Source of the DNA: Rahnella woolbedingensis
GTDB lineage: Bacteria; Pseudomonadota; Gammaproteobacteria; Enterobacterales; Enterobacteriaceae
Assembly (NCBI RefSeq): GCF_003602095.1
Contig: NZ_RAHH01000001.1
Coordinates: 186,001-250,000 of the forward strand
Reading direction: 5' to 3'
DNA: 64,000 bases
A model generated the notes under the pieces. The model made no database searches, had not been told where the DNA came from, and saw nothing but the letters and a program-made list of their open reading frames with translations. Positions 1-10,289 of the stretch are shown here, piece after piece. Numbering within the stretch: the stretch's first letter is position 1; each line of letters starts with the position of its first letter. A program made the translations under genes and the position numbers.

Positions 1-515
1 AGAGAGGGCTCAATGTATTTCCATGGCACATGCAGACAGGTTTCCACGGCCGTATGCAAACCTTCCTGTTTGCAGCGTTGCAGTAACGTCCGTGCTGTTT
101 GCGGCTGCATAAAAGGTTCGCCACCGGACAGCGTCACGCCACCGCCGGTACGCTGATAAAAAGGCTTATCACGCAAAATTTGTTGCATCAGTGCATCGAT
201 CTCCACCTCATCGCCGCACACGCTCAGCGCGCCGGAAGGGCAGGTTTGTTCTATCTGACATAAATCCGCCACAGTAAAACTTTCCTGCCGGACACTGATC
301 CTGCCGTTTTCAAATGTGACGGCATGAGGAAAAACCTGCGCGCAATAATCACATCCAGCGCTGCACAAGCGGGTATCGAACAAAATATCGTGTCCGGCAG
401 AACGACTTTCCGGGTTCTGACACCAGGTGCATCCCAGCGAACAGCCTTTGAGAAACACCACCGTGCGGATGCCGGGGCCATCATGTGTGGAATAACGCTG
501 CACATTGAAAATCAT
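1..515 (-). CDS. ybiY: Glycyl-radical enzyme activating protein (radical SAM), truncated by window edge
   Basis: About 171 N-terminal residues are visible, running off the window start. They begin MIFNVQRYSTHDGPG and carry the radical-SAM cluster motif CSLGCTWC (C25, C29, C32). A Cys-rich insert follows (CSAGCDYC ... CQIEQTCPSGAL), as in PflA-like activases with extra Fe-S clusters, then the SAM-binding TLSGGEP. This family uses S-adenosylmethionine to place a glycyl radical on a partner enzyme under anaerobic conditions. The ATG at 515 follows an AAAGGAGTG ribosome site. It is divergent from fsaA, as E. coli ybiY is, so I infer the YbiY orthologue; the partner glycyl-radical enzyme would lie outside the window. 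A perfect FNR-type box lies 63 bases upstream. The family is clear; the exact partner is not shown. Confidence 0.8.
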   Translation of the reverse strand, partial: MIFNVQRYSTHDGPGIRTVVFLKGCSLGCTWCQNPESRSAGHDILFDTRLCSAGCDYCAQVFPHAVTFENGRISVRQESFTVADLCQIEQTCPSGALSVCGDEVEIDALMQQILRDKPFYQRTGGGVTLSGGEPFMQPQTARTLLQRCKQEGLHTAVETCLHVPWKYIEPS

Positions 516-577
516 CTCGACACTCCTTTGTGTCTTTTCTTCTTTCGTAATTTACACACTTTCATTCGAAAGTAATT

Positions 578-591
578 TTGATGATGATCAA
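578..591. promoter_or_regulatory. Perfect FNR-type binding site
   Basis: TTGATGATGATCAA matches the FNR consensus TTGAT-N4-ATCAA at every defined position. It sits in the 144-base gap between the activase gene (minus) and fsaA (plus), 63 bases before the activase start. That spacing suits a class II activator site if transcription starts near 540. Activation of an oxygen-sensitive radical enzyme activase by FNR makes biological sense; an effect on fsaA is also possible. Confidence 0.65.
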
Positions 592-659
592 CAAACCTTC
601 TGCTTGCAGAGGTACACTCTCTGAACTTTGCATTTGCTCACAGGTTTAAGGAGAGAGTT

Positions 660-1325
660 ATGGAGTTGTATCTCGATACTGCTGATGTGACTGCGGTCAA
701 ACGTCTTTCACGAATATTGCCGTTGCAGGGGGTGACCACCAATCCGAGCATCGTGGCGAAAGCGGGTAAACCGCTGTGGGAAGTGTTGCCTGCGTTGCGC
801 GATGCGCTGGGGGGTAATGGCAAATTATTTGCACAGGTGATGGCGCCTGATGCCGAGCAGATGGTCGCGGAAGCCCTGTTACTGACGCAGCGCGTATCAG
901 GTTTGGTGGTCAAGATCCCCGTAACCTCTGAAGGGCTGGCCGCGATTAAAAAGCTGAAAGGTATGAATATCCCGACCCTTGGCACTGCCGTTTACGGGGC
1001 AGGTCAGGGGCTGTTATCGGCGCTTGCGGGGGCTGAATACGTCGCGCCTTACGTCAACCGGCTGGATGCGCAGGGCGGCGACGGTATCGCGATGGTCAAA
1101 GAGTTGCAGACCCTGCTGAACCTTCATGCGCCGCAATCCAAAGTGCTGGCCGCCAGTTTCAGAACGCCGCGTCAGGCAATGGATTGTCTGCTGGCCGGTT
1201 GTCAGTCAATCACTCTGCCGGTCGATGTCGCGGAACAACTGCTCGATACTCCGGCGGTGCAGGCGGCAGTTGAAAAATTTGATGCCGACTGGCGTCAGGC
1301 CTTCGGAACCACGTCAATCAGCTGA
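660..1325 (+). CDS. fsaA: Fructose-6-phosphate aldolase
   Basis: This 221-residue protein is close in length and sequence to E. coli FsaA (220). It is a class I aldolase of the transaldolase family that reversibly splits fructose-6-phosphate into dihydroxyacetone and glyceraldehyde-3-phosphate in the cytoplasm. The Schiff-base lysine is K85 in VVKIPVT. Also visible are the N-terminal [10 protein letters not shown] strand, GVTTNPSI, and the late ASFRTPRQ. The ATG at 660 follows AAGGAGAGAG at good spacing. It is a single gene ended by its own terminator and divergent from the glycyl-radical activase, as in E. coli. No odd residues were seen. Confidence 0.95.
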   Translation: MELYLDTADVTAVKRLSRILPLQGVTTNPSIVAKAGKPLWEVLPALRDALGGNGKLFAQVMAPDAEQMVAEALLLTQRVSGLVVKIPVTSEGLAAIKKLKGMNIPTLGTAVYGAGQGLLSALAGAEYVAPYVNRLDAQGGDGIAMVKELQTLLNLHAPQSKVLAASFRTPRQAMDCLLAGCQSITLPVDVAEQLLDTPAVQAAVEKFDADWRQAFGTTSIS

Positions 1326-1356
1326 TCTCTTTTGCAATAACACACCTGCAATACCG

Positions 1357-1387
1357 AACCCGCACAGGCGACTGCTGCGGGTTTTTT
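1357..1387 (+). terminator. Rho-independent terminator after fsaA
   Basis: ACCCGCA and TGCGGGT form a GC-rich stem, followed directly by TTTTTT. It lies about 30 bases after the fsaA stop codon. Confidence 0.85.
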
Positions 1388-1488
1388 GTTTTTCCGATGT
1401 GAAAACTCCCAAAGAAAAATCTGAAAATGTGATTTCCTACCGAAATTAAATATTGACGATTTAATTTATTAAAACTACCGATCTAAAA

Positions 1489-1510
1489 AATAGAAACATC
1501 GTTTCAATTT
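1489..1510. promoter_or_regulatory. KdgR-like operator upstream of kdgT
   Basis: A near-palindrome centred on GAAACATCGTTTC (1493-1505), with A/T flanks, resembles the KdgR operator (AAA...GAAAC...GTTTC...TTT) of pectin and hexuronate genes in enterobacteria. It lies 86 bases before the kdgT start, where a repressor site would block transcription. A kdgR gene is not in this window. Confidence 0.6.
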
Positions 1511-1595
1511 ATGATTTGAATCACTTTTATCACTCCGAGAAATGGATAACGTAGCGTCATTCCAAAGTCCGTTACATTTAAATCAGGTGAATAAT

Positions 1596-2594
1596 ATGCA
1601 CATTAAAAGAGCGATAGAAAAAATCCCCGGTGGCATGATGTTGGTGCCTCTGTTCCTCGGCGCCCTGTGTCATACCTTTGCCCCGGACTCGGGGAAATAT
1701 TTCGGTTCTTTCACCAATGGCCTGATGACCGGTACGGTGCCTATTCTGGCGGTCTGGTTCTTCTGTATGGGCGCATCGATTAAAATCAGCGCGACCGGCA
1801 CCGTGTTGCGTAAATCCGGCACACTGGTCGTCACCAAAATTGCCGTTGCCTGGATTGTTGCTGCGATAGCCTCACGCTTCATGCCGGAAAACGGCGTTGA
1901 GTTTGGCTTCTTCGCCGGGTTGTCGGTACTGGCGCTGGTTGCGGCGATGGACATGACCAACGGCGGCTTATACGCTTCCGTGATGGAGCAATATGGCACG
2001 AAAGAAGAGGCGAGCGCCTTCGTGCTGATGTCGCTGGAATCCGGTCCGCTGATGACTATGATCATTCTTGGCACGGCGGGTATTGCCTCTTTTGAACCGC
2101 ACATTTTTGTCGGCGCCGTTCTGCCTTTCCTGATTGGTTTTGGCCTGGGCAATCTGGATCCTGAACTGCGTGAATTCTTCGGCAAAGCGATTAAAACACT
2201 GATCCCGTTCTTTGGTTTTGCACTCGGTTGCACCATCAATCTGAACGTGATTGCACAGACAGGTCTGCTGGGAATTCTGCTGGGTCTTTCCGTTATTGTA
2301 GTGACTGGCATCCCGCTGATGCTGGCGGATAAATTTATCGGAGGCGGTGACGGGACAGCCGGTGTGGCAGCCTCCAGTTCTGCCGGTGCTGCTGTCGCCA
2401 CTCCGGTACTGATCGCAGAAATGGTGCCACAGTTTAAACCTATCGCCCCGGCCGCCACCGCACTGGTCGCCACGTCAGTTATCGTGACTTCCATTCTGGT
2501 TCCGATTCTTACAGCGATGTGGTCAAGAAGAGTCAAGAGCAAAGCGGTGAAAGGCAAAGTGGCGATGGATCCGCCGATGGCGAGTGTGAAATAA
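1596..2594 (+). CDS. kdgT: 2-keto-3-deoxygluconate:proton symporter
   Basis: This 332-residue inner-membrane protein is very similar to E. coli KdgT. It imports 2-keto-3-deoxygluconate, a breakdown product of pectin and hexuronates, with protons. The start [18 protein letters not shown] at 1596 was chosen because it matches the usual KdgT N-terminus and follows AGGTGA; an in-frame ATG at 1542 would add 18 atypical residues. About ten hydrophobic segments are visible, with family stretches such as [10 protein letters not shown] and [18 protein letters not shown]. It is monocistronic, with a KdgR-like operator upstream and a GC-rich palindromic repeat after the stop codon. Confidence 0.95.
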   Translation: MHIKRAIEKIPGGMMLVPLFLGALCHTFAPDSGKYFGSFTNGLMTGTVPILAVWFFCMGASIKISATGTVLRKSGTLVVTKIAVAWIVAAIASRFMPENGVEFGFFAGLSVLALVAAMDMTNGGLYASVMEQYGTKEEASAFVLMSLESGPLMTMIILGTAGIASFEPHIFVGAVLPFLIGFGLGNLDPELREFFGKAIKTLIPFFGFALGCTINLNVIAQTGLLGILLGLSVIVVTGIPLMLADKFIGGGDGTAGVAASSSAGAAVATPVLIAEMVPQFKPIAPAATALVATSVIVTSILVPILTAMWSRRVKSKAVKGKVAMDPPMASVK

Positions 2595-2662
2595 CTCCGG
2601 ATTTGGCTTATTCCTCCCTTTCGCAGAAGGATGAATATGAAGCTGCTTATGGGTTTTCTTTT

Positions 2663-2697
2663 GCTCCTCCCCCTGCGAAGGGGGAGGCTGGGAGGGA
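2663..2697. repeat. GC-rich palindromic extragenic repeat, copy 1
   Basis: The element reads GCTCCTCCCCCTGCGAAG, then GGGGAGGCTGGGAGGG: a purine/pyrimidine hairpin between convergent kdgT and lsrK. A second copy of the core GCTCCTCCCC-TGCGAA-GGGAGG lies in inverted orientation at 54412-54440. Two copies at unrelated sites suggest a REP-like family. It could also serve as a hairpin end for kdgT mRNA. Confidence 0.6.
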
Positions 2698-2713
2698 GTT
2701 GTCAGGAATTAGC

Positions 2714-4306
2714 CTAAAGTCCTGGCGCTTTCCACATCGATGTCGTCAGTTGCCTGTCTACCAGCCTCAGCTGATCCGCATAGACCTCCTGCCAGTTGGC
2801 TTTCTGCACCAGATATTTTGCATGATTAGCCACATCCGGCTGATATTCCCGTTCCCAGCGCACCAGCGCTTCGCCAGTTTCAGCAAGCGATGAATACACA
2901 CCTGCCGCGACACCGGCGGCAATCGCGCAACCCAGTGCGGTGGCTTCTTTAACTACCGGCACATTAACCGGAACGCCGGTTACGTCACTTAAAATCTGAC
3001 ACCATAATTTGCCCTTCGAACCGCCGCCGGAAAACACCAGCGATTTGGCTCGCACGCCGGAAAATGAGGCGATCATATCCAGATTACAGGCCGAGACGAT
3101 GGCCGCGTTTTCTTCCAGCGCGCGAAACAGCACCGGTTTGTTGCACTTTTCCGGGTCGATGGAAAGATTGATAAAAGACGGTGCAGCGTGATACCAGTTC
3201 TTGAAATGCATCGCATCAGAAAACACCGGCGTGACGCCCCAGGCACCAACAGGTACCCGCGCAGCCATGTCTTCCAGCAAACTGTAGGCATCCACACCCA
3301 GACGATGTGCCATGGTTTTTTCTTCGGTACAAAATGCATCGCGGAACCAGCGCATGGTCAGGCCGGTGAAGAAACTGATCGACTCAGCCTGCGCCATGCC
3401 GGGGATGACGTGCGGATTGACGCGGATATTCATCTCCGGGTCGGTGATCGCCTGCGGCAGATTGACGATTTGCTGCCAGAAGGTGCCGCCGAGTACCGCC
3501 GTCTGGCCGGGGCGTACCAGCCCGAGGCCGAGCGTGCCGAGCTGGGCATCGCCGCCGCCCATGCCCACCGGCGTTCCGGCTTTCAGGCCGCATGCGTCTG
3601 CCGCAGCAGCAGTCACATACCCGAGTCGTGTCCCGGTTTCGGCCACTGGCGAAAGCATATCCGCGCGTAAACCCGCCATATCCAGCAGCTCAGGCCGCCA
3701 GTTACGGGTGGCTAGATCCAGCATGCCGGTAGTGCCTGCATTGGAAGGATCCACTGCCAGTTCGCCGCTGAGCATATACGCCAGCCAGTCGCTGATCATG
3801 GTCACCGTGGCCGCCTGACGGTAAATGTCCGGGCGATGATGTGCCAGCCACAGCAACCGTGGCATGGCGCTCAGTGCCAGCGTCTGGCCGGAACATTCAT
3901 ACACTTCGCGTTCAAATTCGAAATCGTGGATTTCTTTTAATTCAGAGACTTCACGGCTGGCGCGGGCATCAACGTTAGCGCACGCCCAGATGGGTTCACC
4001 GGCTTTGTCGTAGAGCACGATGCCTTCGCGCATGGAACAGGCGGCGACGGCACGGATAGCGGAAGCAGGAAGATGCGCCTCATGCAGCGCCTGACGGATA
4101 CACTGGCAGGCCAGTTGCCAGTTTTTTTGCAGGTCAAACTCCATCGAACCGGGGACATCCGGCACCGCCAGATGGATCCACTCAGCTTGTCCGGCAGCAA
4201 TCTGCTCGCCTTCAAGATTAAAAATGACCGCCCGGATACTGCCGGTACCGGCATCCAGCGCCATTAAATAGCTACGATCTTCGTCAGAGTTCAGGGTAGA
4301 GGTCAT
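2714..4306 (-). CDS. lsrK: Autoinducer-2 kinase
   Basis: This 530-residue FGGY-family kinase phosphorylates imported AI-2 (as linear DPD) in the cytoplasm. Phospho-AI-2 is both trapped and the inducer of LsrR. Visible features are the ATP-fold start [27 protein letters not shown], the DPSNAGTTG segment, GGGDAQLG and the C-terminal WKAPGL typical of LsrK. The ATG at 4306 gives the E. coli length; an in-frame GTG at 4339 would add 11 residues and cannot be excluded, since both have only weak ribosome sites. It is followed upstream by lsrR on the same strand, the normal lsrKR arrangement. Confidence 0.93.
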   Translation of the reverse strand: MTSTLNSDEDRSYLMALDAGTGSIRAVIFNLEGEQIAAGQAEWIHLAVPDVPGSMEFDLQKNWQLACQCIRQALHEAHLPASAIRAVAACSMREGIVLYDKAGEPIWACANVDARASREVSELKEIHDFEFEREVYECSGQTLALSAMPRLLWLAHHRPDIYRQAATVTMISDWLAYMLSGELAVDPSNAGTTGMLDLATRNWRPELLDMAGLRADMLSPVAETGTRLGYVTAAAADACGLKAGTPVGMGGGDAQLGTLGLGLVRPGQTAVLGGTFWQQIVNLPQAITDPEMNIRVNPHVIPGMAQAESISFFTGLTMRWFRDAFCTEEKTMAHRLGVDAYSLLEDMAARVPVGAWGVTPVFSDAMHFKNWYHAAPSFINLSIDPEKCNKPVLFRALEENAAIVSACNLDMIASFSGVRAKSLVFSGGGSKGKLWCQILSDVTGVPVNVPVVKEATALGCAIAAGVAAGVYSSLAETGEALVRWEREYQPDVANHAKYLVQKANWQEVYADQLRLVDRQLTTSMWKAPGL

Positions 4307-4376
4307 CGCTACGTTCTCTCGTGCCAGTTTATCGGGCACCGGTTACCTGACCGCCACACCCCTTACTCCCTGCGGG

Positions 4377-5351
4377 TCAGCCGAGCAGCGCCAGCATGGC
4401 TCTTGCTGTGCTCTCTTCAGTAACCAGTGCGTTTATTCGTTTGCCTTTCAGTGCGGCGACAATCGCTTCTGCCTTCTCGGCACCGCCTGCCACGCCTAAT
4501 ACGGTCGGAATGCTGGCCAGTTCGTCCGGTGCGACGGCGATCAGTTCGTCGTGGATTGCCATGTTTTCCGCCAGCTCACCGTTACGTTGCATAAAGAAAC
4601 CGAGAATGTCGCCGACCGCGCCTTTGCGGCCAAATAACAACTGTTCGCCTTCGCTGATATAACCGGAGCGCAATATCGTCGCTTCCTGTTTCTGATTTAG
4701 CGAACCGATGCCGACAACGGCAATATCCGCTGCGCAGGCCGTCAGCATCACGTCATGGACGTTGCGCTCCTGGCGAAATATTGCTGCCACGCTGGCAGAT
4801 GAAGCGCGCAGCGGTGCCGGAATAATGCTGACGCCACAGGCCGCATCAAGCTGTCCGATGCCGGTCATGTAAGGGCCGACCCCGCCGGAAAGCGTCACCA
4901 TGCGGATCTGCTGCGAGGCGATAAATCCGCTCAGATGCTGCAACGTGCTCATGGCGGTTTCGCCAAATCCGACTGCCAGCAATTGCTGCGGTTTTAACAT
5001 CGTCATCAGCATATGTGCCGCGCCGACGCCCAGACGTGCGCTCAGCGAGCCATCGGCAAGCTGGGGCAGCACACGTACCTGCTGCAATCCAAAGCGCTCA
5101 AACAGCGTGTTTTCCAGCGACAAACAGCCCTCAAAACGCGAGTTAATTTGTACGCGGATCACCCCGGATTGCCGGCCTTTTTCCAGCAGACGCGACACTT
5201 TAAGCCGCGTCAGCCCGAGCCGTTCACCAATCTCATTCTGGGTCAGGCCGTCGTGGTAATAGAACCACGCGGTGCGTGCCAGCAGTTCCTCTTCACCCAT
5301 GCTGAATTCCGGATGGTTAGTCAAATCGGAAAGCGTTGTTTTGTCATTCAT
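4377..5351 (-). CDS. lsrR: LsrR, AI-2 responsive transcriptional repressor
   Basis: This 324-residue SorC/DeoR-type regulator represses both lsrRK and lsrACDBFG until phospho-AI-2 binds. The N-terminal helix-turn-helix is [24 protein letters not shown] (about residues 37-60), followed by the sugar-phosphate-binding domain with [22 protein letters not shown]. The ATG at 5351 was chosen over a GTG at 5360. The ribosome site is weak, which fits low repressor expression. The gap to lsrA holds palindromes that are good operator candidates. It lies 70 bases upstream of lsrK on the same strand, so the two are likely co-transcribed. Confidence 0.92.
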   Translation of the reverse strand: MNDKTTLSDLTNHPEFSMGEEELLARTAWFYYHDGLTQNEIGERLGLTRLKVSRLLEKGRQSGVIRVQINSRFEGCLSLENTLFERFGLQQVRVLPQLADGSLSARLGVGAAHMLMTMLKPQQLLAVGFGETAMSTLQHLSGFIASQQIRMVTLSGGVGPYMTGIGQLDAACGVSIIPAPLRASSASVAAIFRQERNVHDVMLTACAADIAVVGIGSLNQKQEATILRSGYISEGEQLLFGRKGAVGDILGFFMQRNGELAENMAIHDELIAVAPDELASIPTVLGVAGGAEKAEAIVAALKGKRINALVTEESTARAMLALLG

Positions 5352-5582
5352 AGTGAACACTTATCAAAATGTAGATCAATTGTTCGTTAACGAAATGTTG
5401 TTAACTGTGATGTGTTTGGCAAATTTCAAATCATTCCTGCCTGAATCATAACGCAGAGTATATGAGTTGAACAAACTGTGATCAGGGCAAAAGTTTTCCG
5501 TGTCACCACGGACTAGCTTTATGAACATTATTAAACAATAAATACATTTGTTCACTTAATGTATCTCATCCGAGGCCAGCGT
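5352..5582. promoter_or_regulatory. lsrR-lsrA divergent control region
   Basis: This 231-base AT-rich gap holds a perfect 12-base palindrome TTCGTTAACGAA (5383-5394), 32 bases before the lsrR start. It also holds an inverted pair TGAACA (5522-5527) and TGTTCA (5549-5554) just before lsrA, and a further TTGAACA near 5468. These are the best LsrR operator candidates for the two divergent units. Known lsr promoters also need CRP; TGTGA half sites occur, but I could not find a convincing full CRP site. Confidence 0.5.
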
Positions 5583-7145
5583 ATGCATTCAGGCGATCAC
5601 TCAGCAGCAGACGCACAATCCCCGGACCTGCTTTTGCAGGTCAGCGGTGTCAGTAAAAGCTTTTCCGGTGTCGCAGTGCTGAAAGACATCGATTTCAGCC
5701 TGCATCGCGGTGAGGTGCATGCGCTGCTTGGCGGGAATGGCGCGGGCAAATCGACGCTGATGAAGATTATCGCCGGGGTCGAGATTGCCGATCGCGGCGA
5801 AATGTTATCAGGCGGCGCGCCGCTGCTGGCGCTGACACCCGCAAAAGCGCATCAGGCGGGTATCTACCTGGTGCCGCAGGAGCCGATGCTTTTTCCGAGT
5901 CTCAGCGTGCGTGAAAACATTCTGTTTCGTCTGCCTGCGCATCAGGCCAGCGAGAAAAAACTGCAACAATCGCTGTCTGAACTGGGCTGCAATCTGCCAC
6001 TCGGTTCACTGGCCGGAACGCTGGAGGTGGCCGATCAGCAACTGGTAGAAATCCTGCGTGGGCTGATGCGCGATGCCCGGTTGCTGATCCTCGACGAACC
6101 GACGGCTTCGCTGACACCCGCGGAGTCCGCCCGCTTATTTACGCAGGTTCGCCATCTGACGGCGCAGGGCGTCGGCGTGGTGTTTATCTCGCATAAACTG
6201 CCGGAAATCCGCGCCATTGCCGACCGGGTCAGCGTGATGCGCGACGGCAAAATTGCGCTCAGCGGCGCGCTTTCGGAGCTGGATAACGATGCACTGATTG
6301 CCGCCATCACGCCGCAAACACAGGCGGCTGCATTACCTGCTGAACAGAAACTGTGGCTGGATTTGCCGGGAGCACGGCGCAATCCAGCCAGCAACGAGCC
6401 GGTATTGCAGGTGCAAAACCTGACCGGTGAAGGCTTTATCAATATTTCATTTAGCGCCCGCGCCGGGGAAATCGTCGGGCTGGCAGGCGTTGTCGGGGCA
6501 GGGCGAACCGAACTGGCGGAAACGTTGTATGGCCTGCGGGGTGCACAAAGCGGTCAGGTCTTCCTGATGCAGCAAGACATCAGCGGACTTAGCACCTTAC
6601 AACGCCTGAAGAAAGGGCTGGTGTACTTGCCGGAAGACCGGCAGGCGTCCGGTCTTTATCTGGATGCGCCACTGAGCTGGAACACAACCTCCCTGACTTT
6701 CAACCGTCAGAGCTGGTGGCTGAATATCAAACGCGAGGCGGCGGTGCTGGAACGTTATCACCGTGCGCTGGGGATCAAATATCGCGACGGCTCGCAAACC
6801 GCCCGCACGCTTTCCGGCGGGAATCAGCAGAAATTGCTGATCGCAAAATGCCTGGAAGCCCAGCCAGCCGTGCTGATTGTCGATGAACCGACGCGCGGGG
6901 TAGATGTGTCGGCGCGTGCCGATATCTATCAGCTGCTGCGCAATGTCGTTGAACAGAACGTGGCGGTTATCCTGATTTCTTCTGATCTGGATGAAATAGA
7001 AGGGCTGGCCGACCGGGTATTTGTCATGCATCAGGGTGAAATGAGCGGCGAGCTGCAGGGCAGCGAAATCAACGTCAGCAACATTATGCACATCGCGTTT
7101 GGTAACCACTCCCGGACTGCGGCTAGCGGAGGATCCTCATGCTGA
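5583..7145 (+). CDS. lsrA: AI-2 ABC importer, ATP-binding subunit
   Basis: This 520-residue double ATPase energises AI-2 uptake with LsrC, LsrD and LsrB at the inner membrane. The first nucleotide-binding domain has Walker [10 protein letters not shown] (residues 50-58) and Walker B LLILDEP. The second ends with [20 protein letters not shown] and ISSDLDEI; its Walker A is the degenerate [10 protein letters not shown] typical of sugar ABC ATPases. The ATG at 5583 follows CGAGG at 7-base spacing; an upstream ATG at 5559 lacks a ribosome site. The stop overlaps the lsrC start, so the two are translationally coupled. Confidence 0.95.
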   Translation: MHSGDHSAADAQSPDLLLQVSGVSKSFSGVAVLKDIDFSLHRGEVHALLGGNGAGKSTLMKIIAGVEIADRGEMLSGGAPLLALTPAKAHQAGIYLVPQEPMLFPSLSVRENILFRLPAHQASEKKLQQSLSELGCNLPLGSLAGTLEVADQQLVEILRGLMRDARLLILDEPTASLTPAESARLFTQVRHLTAQGVGVVFISHKLPEIRAIADRVSVMRDGKIALSGALSELDNDALIAAITPQTQAAALPAEQKLWLDLPGARRNPASNEPVLQVQNLTGEGFINISFSARAGEIVGLAGVVGAGRTELAETLYGLRGAQSGQVFLMQQDISGLSTLQRLKKGLVYLPEDRQASGLYLDAPLSWNTTSLTFNRQSWWLNIKREAAVLERYHRALGIKYRDGSQTARTLSGGNQQKLLIAKCLEAQPAVLIVDEPTRGVDVSARADIYQLLRNVVEQNVAVILISSDLDEIEGLADRVFVMHQGEMSGELQGSEINVSNIMHIAFGNHSRTAASGGSSC

Positions 7146-8215
7146 AACGGATACAAAACAACCGGGAACTGACCGCGCTGATGGCGATTATCGCGCTGTT
7201 TGCGTTACTCGGCGCGATGGACAGTCAGTCGTTCAGCTTTCAGACGCTGGGCATGATTTTCGGCAGCGCACAAATTCTGATGTTGCTGGCGATGGGCGCA
7301 ACGGTAGTGATGCTGACCCGCAACATCGATGTTTCGGTCGGTTCCATTACCGGTCTGTGCGCCGTGACGCTGGGCGTTTTACTTAACAGCGGATTGAGTC
7401 TGCCGCTGGCCTGTCTGGTAACTCTCGGCACCGGTTTGCTGGCGGGATTATTCAACGGCGTACTGGTGGCCTGGCTGCGTATTCCGGCGATTGTCGCCAC
7501 CCTCGGCACGCTGGGTTTATACCGCGGGCTGATGTTACTGATGACCGGCGGCAAATGGATTGAAGGTTTACCCGCCGGACTCAAATCGTTATCCGAACCG
7601 GCGTTCCTCAGCATTTCATCTCTGGGCTGGCTGGTGATTGTTTTACTGGTGGTGATGTTCTGGATGCTCAGCCGCACAGCATTTGGCCGCAGCTTTTACG
7701 CCGTGGGTGACAACTTGCAGGGCGCACGGCAGCTCGGTGTCGCCGTCAATCGCGTGCGCATACTGGCGTTTGGCATCAACGGCATGATGGCGGCTATCGC
7801 AGGCATTGTCTTCGCATCGCAAATCGGGTTCGTGCCTAACCAGACCGGCAGCGGGCTGGAAATGAAAGCCATCGCCGCCTGCGTACTGGGCGGGATCAGC
7901 CTGCTCGGCGGCACCGGTTCCCTGCTCGGTGCGGTGCTTGGCGCGTATTTCCTGACACAAATCGACAGCGTGCTGGTGCTGCTACGCCTTCCGGCCTGGT
8001 GGAACGATTTTATCGCCGGGCTGGTGCTGCTGGCGGTGCTGGTATTTGACGGCAGACTGAGGCAGGCGCTGGAGAAAAACCTGCGGCGTCAGAAGTATTC
8101 GCGCTTCCTGACGGCCACTCCGCCGCCTCAGAAGAAACCCGCGGAACGTAAATCTCAGCAACAGAAAAATGTCAGCCGCCGGTTAAGTACCGGTAAAAAG
8201 AGCGGGGTGATGTGA
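7139..8215 (+). CDS. lsrC: AI-2 ABC importer, permease subunit LsrC
   Basis: This 358-residue inner-membrane permease of the ribose/AI-2 type has about ten hydrophobic segments and forms the AI-2 channel with LsrD. Family stretches include [25 protein letters not shown] and [14 protein letters not shown]. The start overlaps the lsrA stop by 7 bases and has GGAGG upstream. E. coli LsrC is about 342 residues; here the C-terminus carries an extra strongly basic, Pro/Gln-rich tail (about residues 325-358, with [17 protein letters not shown]) that would be cytoplasmic. The tail does not affect the core assignment. Confidence 0.94.
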   Translation: MLKRIQNNRELTALMAIIALFALLGAMDSQSFSFQTLGMIFGSAQILMLLAMGATVVMLTRNIDVSVGSITGLCAVTLGVLLNSGLSLPLACLVTLGTGLLAGLFNGVLVAWLRIPAIVATLGTLGLYRGLMLLMTGGKWIEGLPAGLKSLSEPAFLSISSLGWLVIVLLVVMFWMLSRTAFGRSFYAVGDNLQGARQLGVAVNRVRILAFGINGMMAAIAGIVFASQIGFVPNQTGSGLEMKAIAACVLGGISLLGGTGSLLGAVLGAYFLTQIDSVLVLLRLPAWWNDFIAGLVLLAVLVFDGRLRQALEKNLRRQKYSRFLTATPPPQKKPAERKSQQQKNVSRRLSTGKKSGVM

Positions 8216-9240
8216 TGAACAAACTTCAACAATATGGCTGGGAAATCGCACTGCTGGCGCTGCTGGTCATCGAAATCTTGCTGTTCGGTTTTGCCAATCC
8301 GCGCATGCTGGATGCGAATACGCTGTTGTTCAGCACCAGTGATTTCATCACCATCGGGATTGTGGCATTGCCGCTGACGCTGGTGATTGTCAGCGGCGGC
8401 ATCGACATTTCCTTCGGTTCCACCATCGGGTTATGTGCCATCGCGCTCGGCGTACTGTGTCAGGCCGGTGTTCCGCTGGCGCTGGCGATTATCCTCACAC
8501 TGGCGCTGGGCGCTGCCTGTGGTTTGCTCAATGCCGCGTTGATCCTTTATACCGGCGTCAATCCGCTGGTCATCACGCTCGGAACCCTCTACCTGTTCGG
8601 CGGCAGCGCCTTACTGCTTTCCGGGCTGGCGGGCGCGACGGGTTTCGAGGGCATTGGTAATTTCCCTGACGCGTTTACCAATTTCGCCAATAGGGTGGTG
8701 CTGGGACTGCCGATGCCGCTGGTGACCTTCCTGCTGGCGACGCTGTTTTTCTGGCTGCTGATGCACCGCAGTCGCACCGGTCGCAACATTTTTCTCATTG
8801 GTCAGAATGCCCGTGTGGCACGCTATGGCGCATTGCCGGTCAGCCGCACCGCTTTTGCGCTGTACGGTATGACCGGCCTGGCTTCAGCGGTCGCCGCCAT
8901 TCTGATGACATCCTATTTTGGTTCAGCCCGTTCAGATCTTGGCAACGCGTTGCTGATGCCCGCTATCACGGCGGTAGTGCTTGGCGGTGCCAATATCTAC
9001 GGCGGTTCCGGTTCTATTCTCGGCACGGCGCTGGCGACGCTGCTGATCGGGTATCTCCAGCAGGGCTTGCAGATGGTTGGCGTTTCCAGTCAGATTTCCA
9101 GCGCACTTTCCGGTGCGCTGCTGATCCTGGTGGTCATCGGCCGTTCCGCCAGCCTCAATCGTGGTCTTATCCGCAGTGTTTTCCAGCGTTATCGCCAGCG
9201 CTGGTCTGCGCCTTCTCCTTCCTTGACGTCTTCTAAATAA
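8215..9240 (+). CDS. lsrD: AI-2 ABC importer, permease subunit LsrD
   Basis: This 341-residue inner-membrane permease is the partner of LsrC. The sequence follows E. coli LsrD closely through [46 protein letters not shown] and [19 protein letters not shown]. The ATG at 8215 overlaps the lsrC stop by one base (TGATG) and follows GGGGTGAT. A GTG at 8212 is the only nearby alternative. The C-terminal end is a short cytoplasmic basic and Ser/Pro tail. It is the third gene of lsrACDBFG. Confidence 0.94.
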   Translation: MNKLQQYGWEIALLALLVIEILLFGFANPRMLDANTLLFSTSDFITIGIVALPLTLVIVSGGIDISFGSTIGLCAIALGVLCQAGVPLALAIILTLALGAACGLLNAALILYTGVNPLVITLGTLYLFGGSALLLSGLAGATGFEGIGNFPDAFTNFANRVVLGLPMPLVTFLLATLFFWLLMHRSRTGRNIFLIGQNARVARYGALPVSRTAFALYGMTGLASAVAAILMTSYFGSARSDLGNALLMPAITAVVLGGANIYGGSGSILGTALATLLIGYLQQGLQMVGVSSQISSALSGALLILVVIGRSASLNRGLIRSVFQRYRQRWSAPSPSLTSSK

Positions 9241-9250
9241 GCCGGGGTTA

Positions 9251-10270
9251 ATGATGAAAGCCAACACAATGAAAACCTTACTGATTGCCAGTGCCGTCAG
9301 CCTGGCCTGCCTGAGTGCGCAGGCGGCCGAACGTATCGCGTTTATTCCCAAACTGGTAGGCGTCGGCTATTTCACCAGCGGCGGCAACGGCGCGACGGCG
9401 GCAGGCAAAGAGCTGGGGGTGGACGTAACGTATGACGGCCCGACAGAACCGAGCGTTTCCGGGCAGGTGCAGATGATCAACAACTTCGTCAATCAGGGAT
9501 ACAACGCGATTGTGGTTGCGGCGGTATCCCCCGACGGCCTGTGTCCGGCACTGAAACGCGCCATGCAACGCGGTGTAAAAGTGCTGACCTGGGATTCCGA
9601 CACCAAACCGGAATGCCGCTCGATTTACATCAATCAGGGCACACCACAACAGCTTGGCTCAATGCTGGTGGATATGACCTCCAGCCAGGTGAAGAAAGAA
9701 AAAGCCAAAGTGGCGTTTTTCTATTCCAGCCCGACGGTGACCGACCAGAACCAGTGGGTGAAAGAGGCGAAAGCCAAAATCGCCAAAGAGCATCCAGGCT
9801 GGGAAATCGTGACCACGCAATATGGCTATAACGATGCGACCAAATCCCTGCAAACCGCTGAAGGGATCCTGAAATCCTACGGCGATCTGGATGCGATTAT
9901 TGCGCCTGACGCCAATGCCTTACCGGCTGCCGCGCAGGCCGCTGAAAACCTCAAACGCACCAACGTGACCATTGTCGGTTTCAGTACGCCGAACGTCATG
10001 CGCCCGTACGTTGAACGCGGCACGGTGAAACAGTTCGGCCTGTGGGACGTGGTCAGCCAGGGCAAAATTTCGGTTTACGTCGCCGATCAGTTACTGAAAA
10101 AAGGCGAGCTCAACGTGGGTGACAAACTGGATGTGCCAAACGTCGGATCGGTGGAAGTGGTGCCGAACAGCGTGCAGGGCTACCAGTATGAGGCCAAAGG
10201 CAACGGCATCGTTTTACTGCCGGAACGCGTGGTCTTCACCAAAGACAATATTGGTAAATACGACTTCTGA
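9251..10270 (+). CDS. lsrB: AI-2 periplasmic binding protein
   Basis: This 339-residue secreted receptor delivers AI-2 to LsrACD. The signal peptide is visible ([19 protein letters not shown], cleaved before AERIAFIPK). The mature part is close to E. coli Lsr[57 protein letters not shown] and [11 protein letters not shown], which include the ligand-pocket residues K, D, D, P and A reported for LsrB receptors. Alternative ATGs at 9254 and 9269 exist; they change only the signal peptide. It is 10 bases after lsrD. Confidence 0.96.
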   Translation: MMKANTMKTLLIASAVSLACLSAQAAERIAFIPKLVGVGYFTSGGNGATAAGKELGVDVTYDGPTEPSVSGQVQMINNFVNQGYNAIVVAAVSPDGLCPALKRAMQRGVKVLTWDSDTKPECRSIYINQGTPQQLGSMLVDMTSSQVKKEKAKVAFFYSSPTVTDQNQWVKEAKAKIAKEHPGWEIVTTQYGYNDATKSLQTAEGILKSYGDLDAIIAPDANALPAAAQAAENLKRTNVTIVGFSTPNVMRPYVERGTVKQFGLWDVVSQGKISVYVADQLLKKGELNVGDKLDVPNVGSVEVVPNSVQGYQYEAKGNGIVLLPERVVFTKDNIGKYDF

Positions 10271-10289
10271 CGAATAAGGAGAAAAGAAA

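Noticed and set aside
1670..2557. Antisense frame of about 295 codons opposite kdgT
   Set aside because: Full overlap with kdgT, Ser/Pro/Ala-rich random-like sequence, no start signal.
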